Shown here piece after piece: positions 34,162-42,649 of a stretch of DNA of 64,000 nucleotides. The DNA comes from Bacteroidetes bacterium 47-18. Lineage in GTDB: Bacteria; Bacteroidota; Bacteroidia; Chitinophagales; Chitinophagaceae. The DNA lies in assembly GCA_001897155.1 (NCBI GenBank), contig MKSF01000026.1, positions 1 to 64,000 on the forward strand, read 5' to 3'. The notes under the pieces were generated by a model. The model had not been told where the DNA came from. It did not search any database and saw nothing but the letters and a program-made list of their open reading frames with translations. The translations under genes and the position numbers were made by a program. The stretch's first letter is position 1. Every line of letters begins with the position of its first letter.

Positions 34162-34860
34162 TCATATCATATATGCTCCTAAGGACTCCAGGAAATCTTT
34201 CCTGTAAGTGGCTCCCATCTGCAGGCTGATATCTTCGGACAGGTAGACCATATTGCCGTCCAGGGCTAATACACGGTCCAGGTTAACGATGTAAGACTGG
34301 TGAATACGGGAGAATTTTTGTTTGGGAAGGAATTGTTTCAGCTTATTCAGGGATACGTGCATGAGATAATACCGTTCCCCGCATAAAAGTATCTTGGCAT
34401 AATTGCCGGCGCTCTGGATATAGAGAATGTCATCAAACAGCACTTTGACGAGCTTGCCGCCCATAGACTCCCTGGCAAAGAAGTGGGTGCTCCTGGGCTT
34501 GGGACGCAATAATCTCCCGGCTTTCTTCAGGGCTTCGGAGAAGTGTTCGTAACGCACGGGCTTCAGCAAATAGTCTACGGCGTTATACCTGTAAGCCCCG
34601 GTACTGAGCTGGGGGCGGCTGGTTGTAAAGATAACAAGAGCGTGATTTTGTAGCTGCTGTGCTATTTCTGTCCCGTTCACAGGTGACAGTTCCATATCCA
34701 GAAAGACGATATCGGGATGTATTCTTTTTGCGGTGATCTGTTCCATAGCCTGCAGGGGGTCGTGGATGGTAGCAAGCAGCTCTGCTTCCGCAGCAGTTTC
34801 AATGTACTGTTCCAGCAATAATGCGCAGTGAGGGTCATCATCAATGATAAGGCATTTCAT
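34162..34860 (-). CDS. LytTR-family response regulator (orphan)
   Basis: 232 aa from the ATG at 34860 (MKCLIIDDDPHCALLLEQYI). The open frame to 35082 adds a basic stretch without domain character. Receiver with D7-D9 and phospho-acceptor D55 (VFLDMELSPVNG), VIFTTSRP switch, then LytTR domain from about 130 (LFDDILYIQSAGNYAKILL, RIHQSYIVNLDRV). No histidine kinase is adjacent, so the partner must be elsewhere. Two perfect palindromes upstream (35120-35131 and 35148-35166) are candidate binding sites for this or another regulator. Confidence 0.88.
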   Translation of the reverse strand: MKCLIIDDDPHCALLLEQYIETAAEAELLATIHDPLQAMEQITAKRIHPDIVFLDMELSPVNGTEIAQQLQNHALVIFTTSRPQLSTGAYRYNAVDYLLKPVRYEHFSEALKKAGRLLRPKPRSTHFFARESMGGKLVKVLFDDILYIQSAGNYAKILLCGERYYLMHVSLNKLKQFLPKQKFSRIHQSYIVNLDRVLALDGNMVYLSEDISLQMGATYRKDFLESLGAYMI

Positions 34861-35627
34861 GTTCATAGGTTTAATAGGGTATTTAGAGGGTTTAGGGTAT
34901 TGCCGCATTAAAATGTATGGACGGGCCGGTAACGGTCTTTGCAGTGGTGGTGATTTTTCCTGCAGGATAACCGGGGCGGGAGGACGGCGCAGGACCTGGC
35001 TGTTAGCCGGTCGGATATGGATTGCCCGGTCTTTTTTCTTCCTTGAAATCTGAAATATCACCTGAAACCGGCGTTTTATCACCGGAAGTGTACAGATTAT
35101 GTAAAAAAATACGGAGTGTCATAGCGCTATGGTATTTTTACTTTGAATTAATTAACTGTTAATTAAAGCGCTGGCGGCGTTAGATAGCAGACTGCAATGC
35201 CTGCTTTCAGGAGCCAGGATCTTGTGCTGGTTGTTTCATTTTTACAAATGTAATAAGGTTCATAAGTGCGGTTTCATAGGTAAAATCGTGAAGCTTGTTG
35301 TAATTGATGATTGAAATTTACAAATTTTATTTCAGGCCATCAAAGGGATATCCCTCTATTAACATTTGTCTTGAAAGGCCGCCCGGCGCGCCGTATTGTA
35401 TTCAATAAGAACGGATGCCGGGGAGCAAATACTCCGTATAGGTTTACCCAGGGAATTTCTGAATGATAGCATCATATCACGGTCGGAAATATGAAGCCAT
35501 AGCACAGACAGCCCGGGCTTTACCGGGTAGTGGTGCGGCTTCCGGACACTGTTTTTATATATAATAGACTGTAATGCATAGCCTGTGCAGCAGCCATATT
35601 TTACTCATCATCAAAAAAACAATTGAC
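34861..35627. other. 767-bp intergenic region with two palindromes
   Basis: Between divergent genes. It holds the 12-bp perfect palindrome catagcgctatg at 35120-35131 and the 19-bp inverted repeat ttaattaac-t-gttaattaa at 35148-35166. No convincing gene; the minus-strand open frame up to 35082 is Pro/Arg-rich and lacks domain similarity. Confidence 0.5.
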
Positions 35628-36101
35628 ATGAAAAACATTCTATTAAGCCTGATTTTAATATTGGCATCCGCTGTTGGCTTCTCCCAGGCCAGCGGTATTG
35701 AGATTGACAACCGCAGCGAATGCGACATTTATATACAGCTCCGGGGGGCTAAAGACTGCCCCGTCTGCGAGGTGGAATATACCAGCAGGCTGATCCTGAT
35801 ACCTGCAGCCACCAGTGTATCATTTCCCAATACGACCACTCTGGGCGGATCATTTCCTTCCTCGCCGGTATTCCTGCATTCCGCAATGATCTACAGCGGC
35901 CCCAAGCAGTGCCGTCGCCTGGAGACATGGATCATCGGTGAAAACCAGACGCCTCCGCCATCAAAATGTAAATACCCCGACTACGTGGTCTTTTATGCCA
36001 TGGACCGGGAATGCAAGGTCAAATGTGAAAAATTAAAGGCAGTATGGCTGAATGCCGAGCCGACCTGTAAAGGGATCGCACGCCTGATCATTACATCATA
36101 G
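35628..36101 (+). CDS. Cysteine-rich exported protein of unknown function
   Basis: 157 aa from the ATG at 35628, which begins a signal peptide (MKNILLSLILILASAVGFSQA); an in-frame ATG at 35574 adds a non-signal extension. The mature part has at least eight Cys (SECDIYIQL, CPVCEVEY, KQCRR, SKCKYP, RECKVKCEK, TCKG), suggesting disulphide bonding outside the cytoplasm. A short Ig-like beta-sandwich is plausible. No family recognised. Confidence 0.65.
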   Translation: MKNILLSLILILASAVGFSQASGIEIDNRSECDIYIQLRGAKDCPVCEVEYTSRLILIPAATSVSFPNTTTLGGSFPSSPVFLHSAMIYSGPKQCRRLETWIIGENQTPPPSKCKYPDYVVFYAMDRECKVKCEKLKAVWLNAEPTCKGIARLIITS

Positions 36102-36309
36102 TAAATCTTCGTACCCTGAATTTCAGGCTGCTACACAGGCTTTAATTAAAAATATACATCAAGAAGGTGAGCCTGTAAGATCACAGGTAACAGGTCTGGA
36201 GAGCTATTGATATCCATGAGCTCGTTCATCCGGGTGTATTTATAACTATATCGGCAACCGGTTCTCACCCAGGACCGGTTGTTCCGTACCAGGAATATGT
36301 GGTACCGGT

Positions 36310-37212
36310 TTACAGGGTATGATCCAGGCGGAAGGAGGTCATTGTCAGCGAGCCCATTACTGCTTTATCATTGAAATAGGTCAGCGTATCCTTATCCGTT
36401 CTCAGGGCCAGGGCATAGAGCATAGGGTAGTAGTGGTCCGGGGTGGGGATGGCCAGTTGAAAAGCGGTGCCCTGCTGCTGCCAGTCGATCAGCGGCTGGT
36501 ACTCGTTGCTGCTTAAATGCTTTTTCATCTTTTCATTGGCCTCTATCGCCCAGTCAAACCCGAACGCGCTGTCCGCGGGCTTGTCCCAGGCTACCATCCG
36601 GAGATTATGCACCATGTTACCGCTGGCTATAATGAGCACTCCTTTACGCCTGAGAGCGGACAGCTCCCGGGCTAAGGCGTAATGATAGGCCGCCGGCCGG
36701 CTGTAATCTATGCTCATCTGTACCACGGGCACATTGGCCTGCGGAAATACATGACGCAGCACGCTCCAGGTTCCGTGGTCCAGTCCCCATTCCATATCCT
36801 CGTGGACGTGTGTCTGCCCGATGCTGTCCACGACCAGTCCTGCCAGGGCCCTGCTCCCGGGAGCGGGATATTGCACCTGGAAAAGCTCGGGCGGAAAGCC
36901 TCCGAAATCGTGAATGGTCTGCGGGTGATCGGCTGCAGTAACAAAAGTGCCTTTAGTGGTCAGCCAGTGAGCGGAAATACAAAGTATCGCGTTGGGGACC
37001 GGAAGGTTTGCTCCTATGGTTCTCCAGGTCAGGGAAAACTCATTCAGCTCTATGGCATTCATAGGACTGCCATGCCCGAAAAAGAAGACCGGCAGGGGAG
37101 CGGTCGTTTTAAATGCTGTTGCCATCCGTGCCAGTGCGCTTAAGCTGCCGGCTCCGGCTATGCTACCTGATGAAGCCATGCCTGTTAATTTTAAAAAGTC
37201 CCGTCGTGTCAT
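36310..37212 (-). CDS. LigB/DODA-type extradiol dioxygenase
   Basis: 300 aa with a twin-arginine-like N-terminus (MTRRDFLKLTGMASSGSIAG), so probably Tat-exported. LigB-type motifs in order: FFGHGSP (His near 47), CISAHW (about 82), HDFGGFP (about 102), GLDHGTW (about 144), SGNMVHNL and TPDHYYPM near the C-terminus, which supply the metal-binding and acid/base His residues. Related proteins (YgiD/DODA) open catecholic rings. A periplasmic version would act on an external aromatic. The substrate is unknown. Confidence 0.87.
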   Translation of the reverse strand: MTRRDFLKLTGMASSGSIAGAGSLSALARMATAFKTTAPLPVFFFGHGSPMNAIELNEFSLTWRTIGANLPVPNAILCISAHWLTTKGTFVTAADHPQTIHDFGGFPPELFQVQYPAPGSRALAGLVVDSIGQTHVHEDMEWGLDHGTWSVLRHVFPQANVPVVQMSIDYSRPAAYHYALARELSALRRKGVLIIASGNMVHNLRMVAWDKPADSAFGFDWAIEANEKMKKHLSSNEYQPLIDWQQQGTAFQLAIPTPDHYYPMLYALALRTDKDTLTYFNDKAVMGSLTMTSFRLDHTL

Positions 37213-37323
37213 TGCTGAGAACTGGTATTGACAGACAAAATTAATAATTTAATTCAATTGTTGTATGTACATTTATTGGATTGACGATTGATTAATGAAA
37301 AAAAATCGCATCATAATTTTATT

Positions 37324-37358
37324 GCGACATACTTTGTCGCTTATTGGTTTTACCTTTG
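37324..37358 (+). promoter_or_regulatory. recA promoter with an overlapping palindrome
   Basis: The inverted repeat GCGACA-N5-TGTCGC at 37324-37340 sits where the -33 element would be, followed by a consensus -7 element TACCTTTG at 37351-37358. This is a plausible damage-response (SOS-type) operator; which repressor binds is not known from the sequence. Confidence 0.5.
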
Positions 37359-37418
37359 TTATGTGAATAAATAAATGACCGCTTGCAAACTTTTTAAATT
37401 AAATTTGAAAACTAAAAA

Positions 37419-38447
37419 ATGAAGAGTAACATGAACGATGATAAACTGAAAGCGCTTAAGATAACGCTTGAAAAAATAGATAAGGATTACGGCAAAGGAT
37501 CGGTAATGAAGCTGGGAGAAAGGCAGAACAATAACCTGGAAGTGATCTCCACCGGTTCATTGGGGCTGGACCTGGCTTTGGGAGTGGGTGGTTTCCCGAG
37601 AGGCCGGATCATTGAGATCTACGGTCCTGAATCTTCGGGTAAAACGACCATTGCCATACACACTATTGCTGAAGCCCAGAAAAAAGGCGGGATCTGTGCC
37701 ATCGTGGATGCCGAGCATGCTTTTGATGCCTCTTATGCCAAAAAGCTGGGTGTGGATGTGGACAACCTGTATATTTCCCAGCCCGATTACGGTGAGCAGG
37801 CATTGGAAATAGCCGAGCGCCTGATCCTGTCCGGGGCCCTGGATGTAGTGGTGATCGACTCTGTAGCTGCCCTGGTGCCTAAGAGCGAGCTGGAAGGTGA
37901 AATGGGTGACAGCAAGATGGGGCTGCAGGCAAGGCTGATGTCGCAGGCAATGCGTAAGCTGACCGCGGCGATTTCCAGGACCAACTGCACCTGTATCTTT
38001 ATCAACCAGCTGCGTGAAAAGATAGGCGTGATGTTTGGTAACCCGGAGACCACTACCGGTGGTAATGCCCTGAAATTCTACGCGTCCGTAAGGCTGGATA
38101 TCAGGAGGATGACCCAGATCAAGGAAGGAGATAAGATATTAGGTAACAGGACAAAGGTTAAAGTAGTGAAGAATAAGGTGGCGCCGCCGTTCAAGCAGGC
38201 TGAATTTGATATTATGTATGGTGAGGGCGTAAGCAAGATTGGTGAGATCATAGACCTGGGAGTGGAGCTTTCCATATTGAACAAAAGCGGTTCCTGGTTC
38301 AGCTACGGCGATACCCGGATCGGGCAGGGCCGTGATGCGGTAAAGAACTTTTTAATTGACAATCCCGAATTCGCGGAAGAGATAGAGAACAAGATAAGGG
38401 AAGCGCTGCAGGTAGCTCCTGAGCTTACAGACGGTGAAGAAGCATAA
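37419..38447 (+). CDS. recA: Recombinase RecA
   Basis: 342 aa from 37419; an alternative in-frame ATG at 37431 ([10 protein letters not shown]) would give 338. Catalyses homologous pairing and strand exchange and activates the SOS response in the cytoplasm. Walker A GPESSGKT at residues 69-76, Walker [20 protein letters not shown], the loop-2/DNA-binding segment [26 protein letters not shown] (split across this description) and the acidic C-terminus. Typical length for the family. Monocistronic, with a palindrome-containing promoter upstream and a terminator downstream. Confidence 0.98.
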   Translation: MKSNMNDDKLKALKITLEKIDKDYGKGSVMKLGERQNNNLEVISTGSLGLDLALGVGGFPRGRIIEIYGPESSGKTTIAIHTIAEAQKKGGICAIVDAEHAFDASYAKKLGVDVDNLYISQPDYGEQALEIAERLILSGALDVVVIDSVAALVPKSELEGEMGDSKMGLQARLMSQAMRKLTAAISRTNCTCIFINQLREKIGVMFGNPETTTGGNALKFYASVRLDIRRMTQIKEGDKILGNRTKVKVVKNKVAPPFKQAEFDIMYGEGVSKIGEIIDLGVELSILNKSGSWFSYGDTRIGQGRDAVKNFLIDNPEFAEEIENKIREALQVAPELTDGEEA

Positions 38448-38481
38448 TACCCCGCTTATTGCGAACCTTTTTAAATAAGTG

Positions 38482-38519
38482 ACCAATCCCTTTGTTTGTA
38501 AACAGGCAAGGGGATTGGT
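38482..38519 (+). terminator. recA terminator
   Basis: Stem accaatccc / ggggattggt with an inner loop, followed by attttat, 34 nt after the recA stop. Confidence 0.8.
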
Positions 38520-38562
38520 ATTTTATAACAATTTTTATTAAATTGGATCAAAATTACCCCAT

Positions 38563-38844
38563 ATGAATATTACGGAGATCATAGCGGTGCTGGAAGATAT
38601 AGAAAGCCGGATAGAGACGCAGGAAGCCATCGGGCTGGAAGGAACCATATACGAGGACGCAGAAGAATTACTGGAAGATATCAATGATTTTATAGTAGAG
38701 CTGGAGGAAGGCAATAAGGAAGCGGTAGAATATATAGATATCCATTTTCTGCCGTCATCCACTTTTGAGCTGCTGGCCGGGCATAACGGCTGGTCAGAGC
38801 AGTATAAGGTCTGGCAGGAACGGTATGAAGCTGCGCGCAAATAG
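38563..38844 (+). CDS. Small acidic helical protein, unknown function
   Basis: 93 aa, no signal peptide. Very acidic N-terminal helices (EDIESRIETQEAIGLEG, EDAEELLEDINDFIVELEEG) then LPSSTFELLAGHNGWSEQY. It follows recA on the same strand but beyond a terminator. Composition and frame usage look coding. No family recognised. Confidence 0.7.
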   Translation: MNITEIIAVLEDIESRIETQEAIGLEGTIYEDAEELLEDINDFIVELEEGNKEAVEYIDIHFLPSSTFELLAGHNGWSEQYKVWQERYEAARK

Positions 38845-39006
38845 CTCGGTCCGGGGCTATACTGGTAATCTTTACTTACTTTATTACACCTGTCAAGAAA
38901 TGGCGGATAGCTGTGATGCGGTTACCGGCAACATTATTGCTGTCCCGGGAAATAGAACCTGAAAATAATTTTGCTGGTATTGTTTAAATACACTTATTTT
39001 GCGCCC

Positions 39007-39091
39007 GGTGAGATGGCAGAGTGGTCGAATGCGGCGGTCTTGAAAACCGTTAACTGTAACAGGTTCGGGGGTTCGAATCCCTCTCTCACCG
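39007..39091 (+). tRNA. tRNA-Ser (anticodon TGA)
   Basis: 85 nt class II tRNA. Acceptor GGTGAGA pairs with TCTCACC, discriminator G; anticodon loop CTTGAAA gives TGA; a long variable arm and T-arm GGGGGTTCGAATCCC follow. CCA is not encoded. Confidence 0.96.
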
Positions 39092-39096
39092 CGGAG

Positions 39097-39130
39097 TACC
39101 GGAGAGCATAGTATCTTCGGTATTTTTGTT
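39097..39130 (+). terminator. tRNA-Ser terminator
   Basis: 9-bp stem TACCGGAGA / TCTTCGGTA (one wobble) followed by TTTTTGTTTT, 6 nt after the tRNA. Confidence 0.82.
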
Positions 39131-39167
39131 TTAATCCAGTTATCATCACAGGGCTTATTAATTGGAG

Positions 39168-39195
39168 AGGCAAAGGGTTTTTTAAGCCTTTGCCT
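39168..39195. terminator. Second hairpin after tRNA-Ser
   Basis: 9-bp stem aggcaaagg / cctttgcct, loop gttttttaag, followed by ttctt. It may be a backup terminator. Confidence 0.5.
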
Positions 39196-39209
39196 TTCTT
39201 AATTAATGA

Positions 39210-39304
39210 TATAATTATAACTGACTATCTATATATAGGCAACAAAGCCATTATAAGCTACAAATTATTATAAGAGATTCCTCACATCCGTTCGGAATGA
39301 CCGA
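39210..39304. repeat. Dispersed repeat, copy A
   Basis: Shares ctgactatctatatata, caacaaagccat and ataagagat.cctcac.tc.gt.cggaatg with 51671-51777, in the same order and orientation. The second half (agattcctcac..ttcggaatgac) resembles the short palindromic extragenic repeats common in this phylum. Both copies flank the 39.3-51.6 kb surface-protein block. Confidence 0.7.
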
Positions 39305-39420
39305 CACCCTCAGTTCCCTTATAGTAAAAGAGGTCTCTGGCCAGCAGAGGGGGCACTGCTCAGCGAAACGTATCCGTAATAAAAGGTTGTTGCCTGCAAG
39401 CAGATAGTCACTTAATTATA

Positions 39421-39777
39421 TTATTGAGCACTTATTGCCAGGCTTACCGGTACACCATTGGGAACGTATAAACCCTGCCAATTCTGGGAATAAACGGTAT
39501 AGCCTTCAGCACATATAGGGAGTACTTCATCGGCGCATCCCGTTTCTGCTTTGGTTCTTAAAACAGGTGGATTTGTTTCATAAATGATATTAAGATTTTC
39601 ATCTACATAGAACCAATATAAAGCCTGCTCGGAAGAGCAATGCTCATCTTTTAGCTCCAACTTAGCTTTACTTTCTTTAATAGGCTTACCATTGTTTTTT
39701 GTTTCAGGTGAACCTGCTAAAGCTAAAAATGACAACGGTAAAATGGCAGCGGTAAATAGAAGTAACTTTTTCATCAT
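39421..39777 (-). CDS. Small exported protein, DUF6520-like
   Basis: 118 aa from the ATG at 39777 (MMKKLLLFTAAILPLSFLALAG, signal peptide). The mature part has four Cys in a spaced pattern (EHCSSEQALYWFYVDENLN, ETGCADEVLPICAEGYTVYS), reminiscent of the DUF6520 family of small Cys-containing Bacteroidota proteins; that match is from memory of the pattern and not certain. Monocistronic, near the dispersed repeat. Confidence 0.6.
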   Translation of the reverse strand: MMKKLLLFTAAILPLSFLALAGSPETKNNGKPIKESKAKLELKDEHCSSEQALYWFYVDENLNIIYETNPPVLRTKAETGCADEVLPICAEGYTVYSQNWQGLYVPNGVPVSLAISAQ

Positions 39778-39900
39778 GGTAATTTTAGGTTGTGATATCA
39801 ATACGTTTTACTGAATATGTTTTGTTCATAAATTGGAGATATATAGGATTGTAAGTATGAAATCATATATCTATTAATGAAAGCTTTAAATTTAGGTATG

Positions 39901-40173
39901 CTATATGTATGAATAATAAAGCTTTAAAAAAAGATAACCCAATAAGAAAAAAATCATTAACCATATAAATCGAGGTACGAGCTTTTTAATAATTTCTTTC
40001 CTGGTTGCTGTTTTGACTACAACGATGATACCTAATAATATCATCGTACTTATAGTAACATAATATACATAATGAGGGATAACCCAGTGGTGGGGCTTCA
40101 TTATGACTAATAACGAAATCGTTAAACAAAAGAATGCGTAATACTTTCTTAACGGATGAACATGTGTTCCCAT
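39901..40173 (-). CDS. Small membrane protein, candidate immunity protein of cassette 2
   Basis: 90 aa. Three hydrophobic helices: YYAFFCLTISLLVIM, YVYYVTISTMILLGIIVVV and FIWLMIFFLLGYLFLKLYY. It starts 13 nt after the stop of the lipoprotein gene at 40187. This repeats the arrangement at 41198-41401, where an unrelated lipoprotein is followed after 14 nt by another small membrane protein. A membrane immunity protein for the lipoprotein's C-terminal domain is a reasonable guess; no family is recognised. Confidence 0.65.
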   Translation of the reverse strand: MGTHVHPLRKYYAFFCLTISLLVIMKPHHWVIPHYVYYVTISTMILLGIIVVVKTATRKEIIKKLVPRFIWLMIFFLLGYLFLKLYYSYI

Positions 40174-40186
40174 AATGAATCTGAAT

Positions 40187-40829
40187 CTATTTACAGGCTA
40201 TATAAGCTGAGCGTGCGCTTTTCATACATGCCTGATGGTTAATTAAGGCTAATGCAATAGCTGAATATCCTCCAATTGCCCCGATTGGTCCACCCAATAC
40301 CCCTGCTAAAATTCCTCCGACTGTTGCTGTTGCTAATTGAATCTCACACGCCGATACAGCATCGTTAAATGCATCCAGACAGGCATTTAATGGGACGCCG
40401 GAATTATTATAATAATTGTGATAGCTATAATACATAGAAGCTGTTAATGTACTATTATCAACTAAGTCCGGATATTTGGTAAGAATTTGATTAAATAAAA
40501 TTAATCTGCTTTCTATAAGAGAATTAAAAGTAGTGGGGTCAAATCCATATACAGCTAGCAAGCTATCATATTCACTTTCGCTTTGGACATCGTTTAAAAT
40601 GCTGTAATCATAATCAAATACATTAGTTCCGTCAATTAGACTTTCGATAGTCATATCTAAGTTGAATAGTTCCAAATAAAGAATCACCGCTTAGATCAAT
40701 ATATTCACCAGCAGTAGGAGGAGCTGCTAATGATGATTTTTCGGTATTGTTTGGTTCAGAAACAATACTGCTTTTGTTACATCCGAATAACAGGATTGCG
40801 GCTAAAAATAAAAGGCTAGATCTTTTCAT
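40187..40829 (-). pseudogene. Lipoprotein with glycine-zipper C-terminus, frameshifted (cassette 2)
   Basis: Starts MKRSSLLFLAAILLFGCNKS (lipobox, Cys17), then a linker. One frame ends at 40632; the rest lies in another frame ending at 40187. The shift falls between about 40632 and 40687, so the full product would be ~213 aa. The C-terminal part has CLDAFNDAVSACEIQL, then a glycine-rich hydrophobic segment (VGGILAGVLGGPIGAIGG) and CMKSARSAYIACK, resembling glycine-zipper segments of membrane-active peptides. The signal peptide and upstream promoter match those of the lipoprotein at 41401, but the C-terminal domains are unrelated. A sequencing error cannot be excluded. Confidence 0.65.
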
Positions 40830-40874
40830 AATGATATAAGGTTTAAAAAAAACAATGATTTGAATGGGTATTTT

Positions 40875-40906
40875 CAAATGTATTAATGGTATTATGATTG
40901 TTTAAA
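40875..40906 (-). promoter_or_regulatory. Promoter of cassette 2
   Basis: Minus-strand TTTA-N20-TACATTTG, 46 nt upstream of the start. Same architecture and leader (ccttatatcattatg) as the cassette 1 promoter at 42174. Confidence 0.65.
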
Positions 40907-41140
40907 GTAATTTCCCTCCAAATAATTAGATATATTCTCCCTTATCTACTGCTCTACGGGGCGATGATATGATGTTGGATGTATATTGTAGCTTTACATC
41001 TTGGGTTATGGGAAGAAGGATACCAATGAAGTCGCTGAAATTATAACTGCTTTTTTAATAACATATACGAACGTAGAGATAATATTACAAGCTAAATAAG
41101 GTGTATAGTCTAACATCTGCTATAGACTTCTCAACGCCAT

Positions 41141-41178
41141 AAATAAAAGGGTATGAAGTTAAATCATACCCTTTATTT
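41141..41178 (-). terminator. Terminator of cassette 1
   Basis: ~15-bp stem aaataaaagggtatga / tcataccctttattt, 20 nt after the stop at 41198. Confidence 0.75.
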
Positions 41179-41197
41179 ATTAATGAAAGCTTGCTCG

Positions 41198-41383
41198 CTA
41201 CTTATATATTCTATTTCTTTTAAACAGGATATTGTAAAATAAAACTATATATGGTATTATGGGTGCAATAAATCGCAATACAGATTTTTGCTGTTTAGTT
41301 AAAACAAAATTATCCATTTCACTAAAACTGAAATATATTAAAGAGAGATGAATAATTATAGCAATAGTGGCGAAGATTATCAT
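41198..41383 (-). CDS. Small membrane protein, candidate immunity protein of cassette 1
   Basis: 61 aa with two hydrophobic helices (MIIFATIAIIIHLSLIYFSF and RFIAPIIPYIVLFYNILF) and a basic end (KRNRIYK). It starts 17 nt after the lipoprotein stop at 41401. It differs in sequence from the 90-aa protein in the same position of cassette 2. Function is inferred only from this paired layout. Confidence 0.6.
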   Translation of the reverse strand: MIIFATIAIIIHLSLIYFSFSEMDNFVLTKQQKSVLRFIAPIIPYIVLFYNILFKRNRIYK

Positions 41384-41400
41384 AACTTAAAGCTGTTTAA

Positions 41401-42126
41401 TTAATATTTGGAAGCGATAATAACACAGGATGCAGAGATTGAAATCCAACAAGGTAATGCTCCGAATGGAGAATCACAAAACCACTTTCCACCTCCATTA
41501 GCATCAATAGCATCTTTTAAGCATTTATAACACTCGACATAAGATATATTATTATCACTATTATAATCACAGGGGTGATAGTCAGAGATTAAATAAGGAA
41601 ACTTATGTTTTAAATCTGTCATCAATTCAAAATATATATTATCAACTATTTGATTTTCATTTAAATGAATAGTAGCAAAGTGATGAGAATCCCAATTTAA
41701 ATCGAAAAAATTAATTGAGCCGCTTGTATCTGACATGCTTAGCCCTGAATAGTCAATTAATTGCATTGCATATGCATCATTGTACGGCAATATGCTATCA
41801 GAAGAGCTAATATCTAAATCAACAACATTGAGTTGTGCAATTAATTCCCCTGAACTTTCAAAAATATTATATAAATATGAAAAATATGTTACTCCATTGT
41901 ATAAAATTGTGTCAATATGAAAGTTGCTGGTATCAACCGTTCCATAATGAGCCAAAATAAAACTATCAATTCTTTGATACGTTACAATTGAGAAGAAATT
42001 ACTGCTTCCATTTTGAGAGGGTGGTGGTACTGTTTGTTCTGAGTCGCTTCTTTCCGAAATTAAATTGCTTTTGTTGCATCCGAGTAACAGAATTCCGGCT
42101 AACAATAAAAGGCTTAATTTTTTCAT
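41401..42126 (-). CDS. Lipoprotein with variable C-terminal domain (cassette 1)
   Basis: 241 aa from the ATG at 42126, beginning MKKLSLLLLAGILLLGCNKS (lipobox Cys17), almost the same leader as the cassette 2 lipoprotein. The middle is Ser/Thr/Asp/Tyr-rich; the C-terminal ~60 residues carry five or more Cys (HPCDYNSDNNISYVECYKC, KWFCDSPFGALPCW, ASCVIIASKY) ending in a hydrophobic tail. Conserved leader plus unrelated C-terminus suggests exchangeable effector domains, as in SitA-type lipoprotein toxins of Myxococcus. That is an analogy, not homology I can show. Confidence 0.7.
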   Translation of the reverse strand: MKKLSLLLLAGILLLGCNKSNLISERSDSEQTVPPPSQNGSSNFFSIVTYQRIDSFILAHYGTVDTSNFHIDTILYNGVTYFSYLYNIFESSGELIAQLNVVDLDISSSDSILPYNDAYAMQLIDYSGLSMSDTSGSINFFDLNWDSHHFATIHLNENQIVDNIYFELMTDLKHKFPYLISDYHPCDYNSDNNISYVECYKCLKDAIDANGGGKWFCDSPFGALPCWISISASCVIIASKY

Positions 42127-42173
42127 AATGATATAAGGTTTTGAAATTAACAATGATTTAAAGGGATGTTTGT

Positions 42174-42205
42174 CAAAAATATTAATGACATTAATAATTG
42201 TTAAA
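42174..42205 (-). promoter_or_regulatory. Promoter of cassette 1
   Basis: Minus-strand TTTA-N20-TATTTTTG, 48 nt upstream of the lipoprotein start. The leader after it closely resembles that of cassette 2. Confidence 0.65.
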
Positions 42206-42596
42206 GTAATTCCCCTCCAAATTATATATATAATAATTTAATGTTCTTTAAATAATACGAAATATGGCGTCTAACCACCAATGCATTTGGTGCTGCTGCA
42301 CTGGATGTATGTTGCGGCCTGGAGGCTTTAATACCTGGATCATAGGGAGAAGGATGTCATTAGCTATACAGAGTTCTCTGAGGTGTTGTAGAATTTGAGG
42401 GATAAATCTTCCAGTGTGGCATTCCTAAGATAATACAATGCATAAGCAGATATCCGGGAACATCAGTAAGCAGGAATTCAATAATGAGATTTTTTCATTC
42501 AAAGGAATAACAAAACGCTACAGCGCAGAGAGATAAAAGATTGAAAGCACAGATTCTGGCTTATAATATAGCTATATACAGATTCATAAGGTAACG
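42206..42596. other. Intergenic region with duplicated cassette-upstream sequence
   Basis: Contains tggatgtatgttgc..gaggct and cctgg.tcatagggagaaggat, which are also recognisable upstream of cassette 2 (about 40975-41025). So the duplicated unit includes upstream DNA as well as the gene pair. No gene seen. Confidence 0.5.
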
Positions 42597-42625
42597 TTTG
42601 TTAAAATTCGTTAATTTTACATCTG
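42597..42625 (+). promoter_or_regulatory. Promoter of the giant surface protein gene
   Basis: TTTG-N17-TACATCTG (one mismatch in the -7 element), 24 nt before the ATG. Confidence 0.55.
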
Positions 42626-42649
42626 TTTAAAAAATAAGAGCTATATTAT

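Noticed and set aside
34861-35082. N-terminal extension of the LytTR regulator
   Set aside because: Basic, Pro-rich stretch before the canonical receiver start; start set at 34860.
35120-35166. Palindromes as a mobile-element end or origin
   Set aside because: Only two short palindromes, no iterons, transposase or DnaA-box clusters nearby; kept only as possible operators.
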